Positions 1 through 10,229 of a stretch of DNA of 10,884 nt are shown here, one piece after another. The notes under the pieces were generated by a model. That model was not told the DNA's origin, did no database searches, and worked only from the letters and a program-made list of their open reading frames with translations. Numbering within the stretch: position 1 is the stretch's first letter; the number at the start of each line of letters is the position of its first letter. Source of the DNA: Phellopilus nigrolimitatus (Eukaryota; Basidiomycota; Agaricomycetes; Hymenochaetales; Hymenochaetaceae); contig JAJOHG010000621.1 of the NCBI GenBank assembly GCA_021029095.1, positions 1 to 10,884 on the forward strand. The letters run 5' to 3'. Position numbers and translations under genes: made by a program.

Positions 1-310
1 TAAAAAGGGTCGGTGGCCTGGAGGTTCTCGAGCATTTATACTGGCCGCACAGCCGGCATTTCGCACGTGTGCGTGTACAGATCAGCATCAAGTAATGTTG
101 TAATTTTAGCTGATTGCAACTGATGCCCGCACTCAGTTACCTTACCGACCGATACAATTTCGCACACGGCAAACCTCGTCCATCAGCCACATATCGAAAA
201 GTACCTTCAATGGCTAAGTACATGTCGAATCGATGTCGAACTGGATGGACATTTATTCTTTTTTATAATTATTATTACCGCTATTTATTTTAGCCTTATG
301 ATTTTGGAAT
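1..310. other. Intergenic, no gene recognised
   Basis: No open reading frame or spliceable protein with recognisable motifs was found on either strand. The right part (about 256-297) is strongly A+T-rich and borders the insertion point of the inverted-repeat element that starts at 311. A CACGTG E-box/G-box palindrome lies at 64-69. The stretch could be the flank or UTR of a gene outside the window, but nothing here proves it. Confidence 0.5.
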
Positions 311-403
311 AGGGGAGCTCAAAGTTGAGCATGCGACATTCAATGTTCATGACGCCTGCCTTATTAGGTCGGGCTTCATGATGTGATGGCTGGTCACGGA
401 TCC
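311..403 (+). repeat. Left terminal inverted repeat (93 bp)
   Basis: This arm begins AGGGGAGCTC and ends GGATCC, and its reverse complement recurs at 952-1043. Inside it, 317-330 is a small hairpin (GCTCAA, two bases, TTGAGC) of the kind that often occurs near transposon ends. The only difference from the right arm is one extra T in GGGCTTCATG. Confidence 0.9.
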
Positions 404-951
404 ATGATGGCCGAGCCCATCCAGACCCTGGTCACATTGAGTCACATTCACTCCTAAAGGGTACAGGTGGTCCCGAAAGTGTCTGTCATGCCTGGTTATT
501 CCCATCTGCGCTCAACATGTCGTTCTTCAACTCCCTAGCTTCAATTCTGATGTACATGTTTGTATCTCTGTCTCATGTGTTTAATAAGCCAGTTTTATTT
601 AAATTTAACCTGAGTTTTGCATGACCTGAGTTGGTTGAGGTTGGAGACGATGCCGGCGGTAAATCGAGTGGTGAAACGCAGACGGGAATGAATTGCCATA
701 TTTAGGAACAGCGGAACACTTTCTATAATATCGTGTATATAGGGAGAACAACATTTCACCCATGTTCTGTATAGCTAACAAGAGTTACATACTTCGAGAC
801 TCTGCTCAAGCAGCTGAAATTTTTGATTTTCAGAATTAGGTGCCATAGCAATGAGAAAAAGATTTGAGTGGCAGCAAAACAGTAAGCAGGATCGACGACA
901 TGCGCAGTAACGCAACGAGTAACGTTGCTTGGCTTTGTTTGCTCAGCTCAG

Positions 952-1043
952 GGATCCGTGACCAGCCATCACATCATGAGCCCGACCTAATAAGGCAGGC
1001 GTCATGAACATTGAATGTCGCATGCTCAACTTTGAGCTCCCCT
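952..1043 (-). repeat. Right terminal inverted repeat (92 bp)
   Basis: This is the reverse complement of 311-403 and runs from GGATCC to GAGCTCCCCT. It lacks one base next to position 979, where AA in the other arm is a single A here. Otherwise the two arms are identical by eye. Confidence 0.9.
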
Positions 1044-1046
1044 AAT

Positions 1047-1330
1047 GCGGTGGACAGTGGAGTGAGTGCCATGCGGGCCGAGCAAGTCCCATGTGGTGAT
1101 CCTTGTGCCCCGAATAATCTTCATTGATCAGCACTTTCGGCTTCGGGTGCCTCTACGGGCCTGGGCCGAAAAATGCCCATAAGGTTGGAGGTTATGTCAG
1201 CGTCACATATTATAATGTAAGCGTTATATGTCACGCACGACACGACGGATGGAGACAACTGATGTGCGCAGCGCAGGCTCGCTCAACACCGACTTGACAC
1301 CGACACATCTCTTTCAAAACCTCAGCCGCC
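1047..1330 (+). promoter_or_regulatory. Upstream region of the SCAMP gene
   Basis: This is the short gap between the transposon and the SCAMP start codon. A TATA-like A+T-rich stretch, ATATTATAATG, lies at about 1207-1217, roughly 115 bp before the ATG, and is the best core-promoter candidate. The start context GCCGCCATGG at 1325-1334 is an excellent Kozak match. The transposon ends only about 290 bp from the ATG, so it may sit within or next to the promoter. The exact transcription start cannot be seen. Confidence 0.4.
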
Positions 1331-2675
1331 ATGGCAGGTCGAGTACCTGACGAAGACCCATTTGCATCATCGCACTCTCTTAACGCGAACCCATTTGAAA
1401 GCGAAAACCCATTTGAGAGCGAAAACCCATTGCTAACCCACCCCTTGTGGACGCGCAATCGAAAGACTCCTCAGTGCATGCAGACCGCGTCGCTGAACTC
1501 GACAGACGAGAAAGAGAGTTGACAATTGCACACGAGAATCTTGCTCTGGAGCAGGAGCGGATAAAGAATCAGAGACGGCATGGTAACAACTGGCCTCCAT
1601 GTGCGTGTACTTTAATTCTAGTCAGTTAGAGTCGCGCTGAACCTGTGCAGTCTTACCCGTGATATTCCACGACATTCGTGTTGAGATCCCCGTGGACTCA
1701 CAACCACTAGTCCAACACTTGTATCTCCTCTGGGAAATACTACTGGGAACGCTGATAATGAATATGATTGCTTGCATCTTCGTGCTAACCTCGGGCTCGA
1801 GCGACGGCGGCCGTGATTTGGGGTCTAGCATAGGGTGAGTACCTCGCTTGAAACCGTCTTTCTTTTGCCTCATGCCTTTGCTAGATACATTTTTGTCATC
1901 GGCGCTCTCTCGTTCCTGCTCTGGTATAGGTGAGCTCGCTCGTATCGCCACATTCGAAGGATTCATCTCATTCATATATATCCAGACCTATATATAATGG
2001 TTATATGAAGGTAGTCTCTTATTTGAAAATTTCCATGTGCTATGCTGATCACAGAAATTCAAGGAACAAGCGCTTTACTACTGTATGATATTCGCGTTGA
2101 CATATCAACATCCATGCTAAAGAAAATATCTAGACTTTTATTTCTTTTTCGGTGGTTGGCACTTAGTGTTCTCCATTTATATGTGCGTGTTCTCCGCGCC
2201 CCTCCACCGTCCTTGCTAAAACCACTGCTTCTTCAAGGATTATCGGCATCCCAGGGTAATTATACATTGACAGCCTTTGGGAGCAGTTTTATTCATTTTA
2301 CTGACGTGCCGATGTGCAGTACTGGTTCTGCGGGCCTTATACAAATGATCCAAATGTACGCGGGTGGGCATATCGCAGCGGGCATTTTAAGTACTATTGC
2401 GACCATTGGTTGGATCGTGCAAGGCCTCGGGAATGCCTTCTACTATCGTCAGGTGCGCAGCGCCACATAGCTTAAATGTCTCGCGAAGTCGCTAATAGAA
2501 GATGATTTACCTATTACGAAGATTTGGATGCACCATACGGCGCAGGGCCACAACATCAATAATGTATGTGCTGTGTAGTTTTATCTTAGAATTAACTTAC
2601 CGAATGTCATCCTCGCAGGCGAAGACAGAGCTTGCAACGCATTGGGCGAAGGGAATGTTTTCGCGCGGAGGGTGA
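1331..2675 (+). CDS. SCAMP-family secretory carrier membrane protein (one apparent frameshift)
   Basis: SCAMPs are four-pass membrane proteins of Golgi, endosomal and plasma-membrane vesicles. Ten exons are inferred: 1331-1600, 1651-1834, 1885-1929, 1986-2010, 2064-2082, 2134-2182, 2238-2255, 2320-2452, 2522-2563 and 2619-2675. They give about 280 aa. Visible are NPF repeats for EH-domain proteins (residues 20-34), a short charged coiled coil (about 53-83), the signature NWPPF (88-91), and four hydrophobic segments near 117-136, 150-166, 181-202 and 222-246. The family-typical block GTGSAGLIQM lies before the fourth segment. The start has a perfect Kozak context. The reading frame breaks at 1430-1431, where the third NPF codon set has TT instead of TTT; one base there restores the whole frame. 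The acceptor of exon 5 could instead lie at 2054, adding three residues. The family call is secure from motifs and topology; precise trafficking role is inferred. Confidence 0.88.
1388..1431 (+). repeat. 18-bp tandem repeat encoding NPF-containing hexapeptides
   Basis: Two complete 18-nt units (1388-1405 and 1406-1423) differ by one base and encode NPFESE twice. A third partial unit begins at 1424 and breaks off after AACCCATT. NPF is the ligand of EH-domain endocytic proteins, so the copy number bears on trafficking interactions. The short repeat could also be prone to slippage or base-calling error, which matters because the SCAMP frameshift falls exactly in the third unit. Confidence 0.85.
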
Positions 2676-2951
2676 GAAATAGGATCCGCTAGCCGGATAT
2701 TTAGGACTGCATTTCCTAGTCTCGTGTATCAGAGACTGCTATTGCGTGTTGTACTCAAACGGACGAAGACGTTTTGTGAAATTATCTATACATAATACTG
2801 CAGCCCTTTGGATTGTGGACTTGGTGTAAAACAACCAACAGGCACAGGTGTGGCCGCGGCACGTGTCTTGTGTCGGAGCTTGAATATGGGTATCAAACTC
2901 TTAAAAATTGAGCGAATTCTTTGTCTCTACAACCATCATCTCTTTCTAAAG
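2676..2951 (+). promoter_or_regulatory. SCAMP 3' flank and PAB1 promoter region
   Basis: No coding potential was seen. The left part must hold the SCAMP 3' UTR and polyadenylation site, and the right part the PAB1 promoter. A CACGTG E-box/G-box lies at 2860-2865. An A+T-rich stretch around 2890-2920 followed by pyrimidine-rich sequence up to the UTR intron donor at 2952 would suit a transcription start, but none can be placed exactly. Confidence 0.4.
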
Positions 2952-3027
2952 GTGAGTGGCCGCCTCTGTTGCTGACGGTGTTTCGTCCCCCAAGCTGTCG
3001 CTAACGCTATACTTGTCGTTTGCGCAG
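2952..3027 (+). other. Probable intron in the PAB1 5' UTR
   Basis: A consensus donor GTGAGT at 2952-2957 is followed by a CTAAC branch-site match at 3001-3005 and the acceptor GCGCAG ending at 3027. The implied 76-bp intron is like the coding introns nearby in size and signals. It lies about 300 bp before the PAB1 ATG. Splicing would join a short pyrimidine-rich leader directly to an A-rich tract. Supported by splice signals only. Confidence 0.6.
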
Positions 3028-3076
3028 AAAAAAGACTCTTTTATTCTTTAAAAAACTCAAAAAAATCCAAAAACCC
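3028..3076 (+). promoter_or_regulatory. A-rich element in the PAB1 leader, proximal to UTR intron
   Basis: Several runs of five to seven adenines separated by short pyrimidine stretches begin immediately after the UTR intron acceptor. Poly(A)-binding proteins are known to bind A-rich 5' UTR sequences of their own mRNA and repress translation in animals. The placement here suggests the same feedback, which is inference. Confidence 0.5.
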
Positions 3077-3237
3077 AGTTGTCGCCTTGTTGTCTCCCTG
3101 TGTGAGTTGAGATCGCGCGATCCATACAGTCTCGTTTTTGTATAGCTCGGATTCTGATCCTCACTTTGCTTTTTTGTCGCCATTGCTCGGCCGCCTTGAC
3201 AACAATTAACAGTCGCAGAAAAGTCGCAAAGCAGTAA

Positions 3238-5695
<2,458 letters not shown>

Positions 5696-6078
5696 ATCTC
5701 ACCCGCTCATTGTATCCGCGCTCACGTCCCGTTTGTATTAGTCTGAAGGAGAGTCCATGTCGTCGGTGTTTATGTCTGTCCGCGTTGATGCGCCCACACC
5801 ACTCATCGGTGTCATGCTTTAGTTATTGTGTATGATGTTTAGCGGTGGTCGTTCCTCTTTGTAGCTTTTAGGAACAATTACAGGCGTTTCAACTGGTCAT
5901 GAATGTGTGAACGCGAAAGCAAGTTATGTATTTTGTGAGGTACTGGGAATGTACAAGATATAGACGTCAGATATAACAAAGCAGACAGCATTTGAGACAA
6001 CGGAACAGAGGCGACAAGACTAAGATAACAACAGCGGGCGACAAAGAACACAAGAAAAGAAACAAACCCGATTGACGA
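5696..6078. other. Convergent 3' flanks of PAB1 and the methyltransferase gene
   Basis: These 383 bp lie between two stop codons that face each other (PAB1 TAA at 5693-5695 and the methyltransferase TAA at 6079-6081), so they hold both 3' UTRs. I see no further gene, repeat or RNA. T-rich and TATGTA/TGTATGA-like stretches on the plus strand near 5828-5840 and 5925-5935 could be fungal polyadenylation elements for PAB1. The minus-strand sequence just below 6079 is pyrimidine-rich. The two transcripts may overlap. Confidence 0.5.
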
Positions 6079-7606
6079 TTAGCGGAAGCGGCGGGTGCGG
6101 CGACGAGGAGCGGTCCAGTTAGTGACCTTGCGCGCCTGGCTGACGTGGACACACGAGTACGGGCGCGTCAGCGGGTAGTAGAGGTCCTGTTGTGCGTCCT
6201 CGATGAGGATCTTGACGCGGAACTCCGACAGACCGTAGGAAAGGAAAAGCGGGCGGACGGCAGGGATGAATGAGTCATGATCCATCCAGGCGAATTGGGC
6301 CACCGTCAGAAGTCCCTGGTCTGATGCAAGCAAGCTCTGGGTTTAAAGAAGGCGGACATATGGTGAAATCGTCAGGACTTACCCTTGGGCCAGAATCCGA
6401 CCGGCACGATCGCCTCCTGCGCGACGACGTCGTTAAACGCGCCTGTTGCGCGCAAGAGGCTGCCAAGGCGAGTGGGAACAGTCGTGTCGATGTGGTTTCC
6501 GGCGAGACAGCGCCGGTACTGTTCCCAAAAAGCGTGCCACCCCGGCGCGCCGCCGCGAGGACCCGCTTCAATGGGCTGCTTGCCTTCAGAGAGCGGCTTG
6601 ATCTCGCTCTCGATGAGGATGACGAGGCCGCCAGGACGCAAGATGCGCGCGACCTCTTCCAGGAAGAGGGGGTAGTTTTTCATCTACATCAAACCACTTA
6701 GAAGAGCATCGAAGAAAAGGTATTCAGTGCTTACCCCATTATTCACACATCGCGCATGCACGATGTCGAAATATTCGTTCGGGTATGGGATGAGCTGGGC
6801 GTCGAAGAGCTCGAAACTTTGAATTACAGCTGTTAGCAAGGAACGAAACCGAGTACGCGAGGACTTACTCGCAGTTCGGCGGCACCATCCTTATCATAGA
6901 AAAGAAGAATTGGTCAGTGCGAGCAATATAATGACATGATATACGCGCACTCTGGTTGTATGGGAGCAAGGTCTACTCCGACGACCTCGACATCCGGGAA
7001 CTCATCCGCAATTTGGATTGCCCTACATAACAATGGTTAGAATTCTTACAGATTTGCCTGAAGCAAGTAGTTTACCAGAGACCGCTCCCAGTGCCTATGT
7101 CCAATATCCGCTTCTTCCTATCCGATGGGACGTTGAGAACATCCTCGACTGGGCCGACGTGGTTCTTGTCGCCCATCACCATGTACATCATCTTATGGAA
7201 GTACTCCAGGCGCTGATCGCGTTTGAAGGCGTAAGCGAGGAGCGTTAACTAATTATTGACATGAGGGACACACCTTAATTTCATCGGCATCGGCGGGAAG
7301 CTGGTAGACGGGCTGCATGGTGTTCAGCTGGCGTCCATGCACCTCTCGGAACAGCGTTTCCGCAACTTCGGGTGTCACGATATAGGTGTAACTTTCATCA
7401 TCAGGGGATGCGGACGCGCTCGACGCCGTTGGCATCGGGACGGGAGCAGAAGCGCCCGCGCCGCCAACTGAGAAGCTCGTTCCCGCCGCTGCCGCCGCTC
7501 CTGCAGCGGCCGCAGCTCCAGCAAGTCCATAGGTTGCGCTGGCATAGCGCGCATCATCTTCCCCGGGTGCGCCATCGTCGACGTCGTCGTAGGTCCGCTT
7601 CGGCAT
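6079..7606 (-). CDS. Class I SAM-dependent methyltransferase, LaeA/UMTA-like
   Basis: The protein should transfer a methyl group from S-adenosylmethionine; the substrate is unknown. Seven exons are inferred (7606-7274, 7212-7076, 7022-6951, 6889-6869, 6816-6735, 6683-6383, 6320-6079), giving 395 aa with no frame break. Visible motifs are the N-terminal HGRQLN...YQLPAD block typical of fungal methyltransferases of this group, motif I ILDIGTGSGLW (about 147-157), the acidic GVDLAPIQP strand (172-180), and the YFDIVHAR and ARILRPGGLVILIE motifs (203-240). The N terminus has an Ala-rich low-complexity stretch and the C terminus ends in a basic Arg-rich tail. One exon is only 21 nt. The start ATG has a good CCACCATG context. 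LaeA relatives include regulators of secondary metabolism, but no biosynthetic cluster is visible here and a regulatory role should not be assumed. Confidence 0.87.
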
Positions 7607-7832
7607 GGTGGGCAGACAGTGGGGGGAAGAGATTGTGGGGAAGGCGAAGGGATGCCTCGAGTCCTTGACTACTTAAAGCTACAGTCACCAGTGTGACCGT
7701 GCTTCCTTAGCCTCGCGCGACGGCGCATTTCGAACCTAACCTTAATTCTCAACCTAACCGTCTATGTACAGTGCATACATACATGTAAATATTATGTACA
7801 TGCGGCCAGCGCTATTTTACACGTTCTCCTAC
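7607..7832 (-). promoter_or_regulatory. SPT8 3' UTR and methyltransferase promoter
   Basis: SPT8 ends at 7833 and the methyltransferase starts at 7606, both on the minus strand, so this 226-bp gap serves as 3' flank of one and promoter of the other. Direct repeats AACCTAACC at 7733-7741 and 7751-7759 and a small inverted repeat (GTCAC-4-GTGAC, 7684-7697) lie in the putative methyltransferase promoter. No factor is assigned to them. Confidence 0.5.
7763..7800 (-). terminator. UGUACAUA motifs in the SPT8 3' end, likely polyadenylation or PUF elements
   Basis: On the minus strand TGTACATA occurs twice (7800-7793 and 7770-7763), with TGTATGTA between, 33-70 bases past the SPT8 stop codon. UAUGUA/UACAUA-type sequences act as polyadenylation efficiency elements in yeast, and UGUANAUA is the classic Pumilio/PUF binding site. 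The position suits either role. The sequence match is seen; function is inference. Confidence 0.4.
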
Positions 7833-10089
7833 TCACAACACACTTCTGATATCGTGGACAAGCACCGTCCGTGTCGACTCTCCAGACCACCCGCGATTAC
7901 TGCTCGCACTCACCATAAACCGTGCTGCAGGGTCGATTACTGCATGTGAAATAAAGTACAGATCAGACGCGAAGCGCGATATAAAGCGGACCAGAACTAG
8001 ATGGTTACGCACACAACTGCGATACGATCCCGCCGTGATGGCCAGGAATAATTTTGAAGGGGACACCAGACCTTCCTCTACCGGAAGTTTCCGACTCGCC
8101 TGCCTCGCTTGCGTTCCACAGCCTAATGTTATCATTGGAAGCACTATGCGTAGAAAAAAAAGTATTAGTACAAAGTATGTAATATTTTAGAGGTAGAAGT
8201 ACTCACACAGCAATATGGCGGCCGTCCGGGAATGCTGCAACGCACGACACCGCGCCAGAACTGATTGGATTTCGGAGCGTTTGAGCAGCTTCGGTACCCC
8301 ATTGACACTCTGGCCGAATTGTCGGGTGTCCCATACATCAACCGTGCAATTACGTCGTCCCGCATATATTTGCCCACCGTCTGCGGACCAACACGCCTGC
8401 AACACAATGTACCGTCTGCCATGTGAGATACCGCACAAATCAGGCATAGTAAGGAAGAACACACCGAGACACACCATGGCGGTGTCTTGCTGCTCATCTC
8501 CAATCGACCGACGCCTTTACCCGGTGCATTCACACGCTGATCCCAGAGGACGACGGACCCATCTATCGACGCTGTCATCAGAACGTCGGGAGAGAATGAT
8601 CCATAATTTGTGGAGTCGAGAGGCGGAGGTCCGCGTGAATAATTGACTAGAGAGCCTTTTGGGATGGAAATGTTCTGCGTGTTCGGTTTCGCTGGTTGCA
8701 GAGCAGGATTCTCGTCTTCTGGCTCATCGTCAAACAACGGATCGTAAGACGCATCTGATTTTGAGTCATCATCCGCCATCCGCGATAAACCCTCAGGTAA
8801 ATCGGGACCAGTAATGGACAAGTCTCTTGGAGGAGGGAATATAGGCCCGAGAGGACGGACTGCAACGACAGCTACCTGTGCCCCGTAGACGTAAATTTCC
8901 GTGTCTGTTGTCCTGTATTCAAATCCCATTGCTTTGGAGCTTCGTCAGTAGCACCATCGGCTGGGTTAGATAAGAAAGCGGACTCACGTACACGTCGCCG
9001 TCCCAACCCGCGCTGAAGAAGCCCATCTCATCATGCTGCAGAGCTAAAGAGGAGACATGACCGCGGTGACCGTACAAAGCAGTGATGAATTGTCCGGGTT
9101 CATGGCGCACTGTGAATAAATTGATGTGACCGCTCTTGAATTACTAAGTACGACGTGATTGATTATAATCCCGCTAGTATACACTTACTTCTGTCCCACC
9201 TAGAGCCCAAAGAGCATCTGATTGCATTGCTAGGCTTGTTACAGGGGACCTAGTATGATCCTCCACAATAGCATCAGCCTGGGGGCGCCCGGATTTTCCC
9301 ACCACATCCGCAGTTGGCCTGACTTCATCGTCCCTTCAACAACAGCGCAGTGCTGCCTCTGTGGCGCAGTAAGAAACGTCTTGCCGTTAACGCAGAAAAG
9401 ACATCATAATCACGAATGTAGCCATCCTGCGAGCCCGTGAGTAGATGTGTCATACACATGGAGGCAGCAAGAGAGTGGGTAGGCTCAGGATGCGCAATTG
9501 CGCAGATGGCCTCGACAGTGTAGGAGCGTGGATGTGTAGTCGAAGATACGAGTCTAGTGCGCCGAATGCGGGCAGGGGACATTGGGCGCTCGCGCTGCTC
9601 TGGCGTTGGATCTGTAAGACGTGTATTCATTAATCTTAAATCTTACAATCACGGACTGTAAATTTGATACCTTTGGAAGATATCCTATGTTGGTCAGGAG
9701 GCGGGAATGGTGAAACTGAAGATGGTCCACTTGCCAGAGCGCCTTGTGGTTGTCCAGGTATTGTCGGATGTACTGAGTCCATAGGTATCACATCCTTTCG
9801 CGCCAGCTCTTGGCTTTCCTCCTCTCTTCCTCCTCTTCCTCCTCCTCCCCCTCTCCCTCCTCGTCTTCATCTTCAGAACCGGTCTCCTAATTCCGCTCAT
9901 AAATTTGTGGCTTGTGGCGGGATAAAAACGCGTCTGGACACACCTCGCCGTGTTCGGTCGCCTCGTCGGCGTTGTCGTCGGCATCGAACAGGTCATCGTC
10001 ATTCACCTCGTCAGCATCGCTGCTGCGTCCGTCAAAATCGAACACGTCGTTTTGCCTCAACCCTCGTCCTCTGAGTCGCTGTGTACCAT
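7833..10089 (-). CDS. SPT8: SAGA complex subunit Spt8 (WD40), six apparent frameshifts
   Basis: Spt8 is a WD40 protein of the SAGA transcription coactivator that helps deliver TBP to promoters. Eight exons are inferred: 10089-9944, 9886-9647, 9611-9189, 9134-8988, 8931-8465, 8396-8207, 8143-8013 and 7939-7833. With six single-base restorations they give about 618 aa. Seen in order are an acidic N terminus (MVHSDSEDE, then Asp/Glu-rich), a Pro-rich link, and WD-type blocks such as MTHLLTGSQDGYIRDYDVFSA, HRGHVSSLALQHDEMGFFSA, GWDGDVYQWDLNTG, VLMTASIDGSVVLWDQR and YAGRRNCTVDVWD. A second acidic insert follows the QWDLNTG block, and the C-terminal GHHGGIVSQL...RFMVSASSNRGW is characteristic of Spt8. 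The frame breaks near 10060, 9820, 9391, 9281-9285, 8881-8884 and 8280-8282, each needing one extra base. All splice sites are intact. The family call is strong; real gene or broken copy is discussed in the findings. Confidence 0.85.
9808..9886 (-). repeat. Polypurine (GAG/GAA)n tract encoding poly-glutamate in SPT8
   Basis: On the minus strand the start of SPT8 exon 2 is an almost unbroken purine tract of GAG, GAA and GGA triplets; the plus strand is the matching TCC/CTT tract. It encodes the Glu-rich part of the acidic N terminus. Such mirror-like purine tracts can form triplex DNA and vary in length. One of the SPT8 frame breaks falls within or at the end of it. Confidence 0.75.
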
Positions 10090-10229
10090 GGGTTCGGGAT
10101 GAGACCGAACTTCCGAACGCGTCCCCGCCGACAGCCTACCGAAAAGGCAAAATCCCACGTGGTCGCGATTCTGAAGACTAAAGCCGTAGCTGCCTCCCAC
10201 CAAGTTACGACCACGACCACGATCCCGAT
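10090..10229. promoter_or_regulatory. Divergent promoter shared by SPT8 and SRP54
   Basis: Only 140 bp separate the two start codons, which face away from each other, so both core promoters and 5' UTRs must fit here or overlap the coding starts. The palindrome CCACGTGG at 10155-10162 (E-box/G-box core CACGTG) lies almost midway and reads the same in both directions. A short CCACGA repeat lies at about 10211-10222, just before the SRP54 ATG. No clear TATA box is seen. Confidence 0.6.

Larger units (their letters stand above)
311..1043. mobile_element. MITE-like non-autonomous DNA transposon, 733 bp
   Basis: The element is bounded by long terminal inverted repeats (311-403 and 952-1043) that match over their whole length apart from one single-base gap. 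It is flanked by a possible AAT target-site duplication (308-310 and 1044-1046). The same bases can also be read as a TA duplication with termini beginning GGGGAGCTC. The roughly 550-bp interior (404-951) has no open reading frame of note and no transposase motif, so the element would depend on an autonomous relative. A 10-bp near-tandem repeat (GTCACATTGA / GTCACATTCA) sits at 431-450. The near identity of the arms suggests a recent insertion. TA duplications fit Tc1/mariner-type elements; a 3-bp AT-rich duplication would be nearer to PIF/Harbinger, but AAT is not the canonical TWA. I leave the superfamily open. Confidence 0.8.

Noticed and set aside
404..951. Transposase or small gene inside the inverted-repeat element
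   Set aside because: All frames are broken by frequent stops and no transposase motif was seen.
1622..1975. 117-codon open frame on the minus strand
   Set aside because: It overlaps SCAMP exons 2 and 3 antisense; the plus-strand spliced reading gives clear SCAMP residues.
6270..6701. 143-codon open frame on the plus strand
   Set aside because: It is antisense to methyltransferase exons 6 and 7, whose minus-strand motifs are clear.
7213..7273. Shorter 25-bp intron in the methyltransferase ending at 7249
   Set aside because: It is in frame but too short for splicing; the acceptor at 7213 gives a 61-bp intron and the expected family sequence DEIKRLEYFHK.
9664..10074. 136-codon plus-strand open frame with runs of serine, leucine and proline
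   Set aside because: It is the antisense of the acidic and purine-rich N terminus of SPT8, and its composition follows from that tract.
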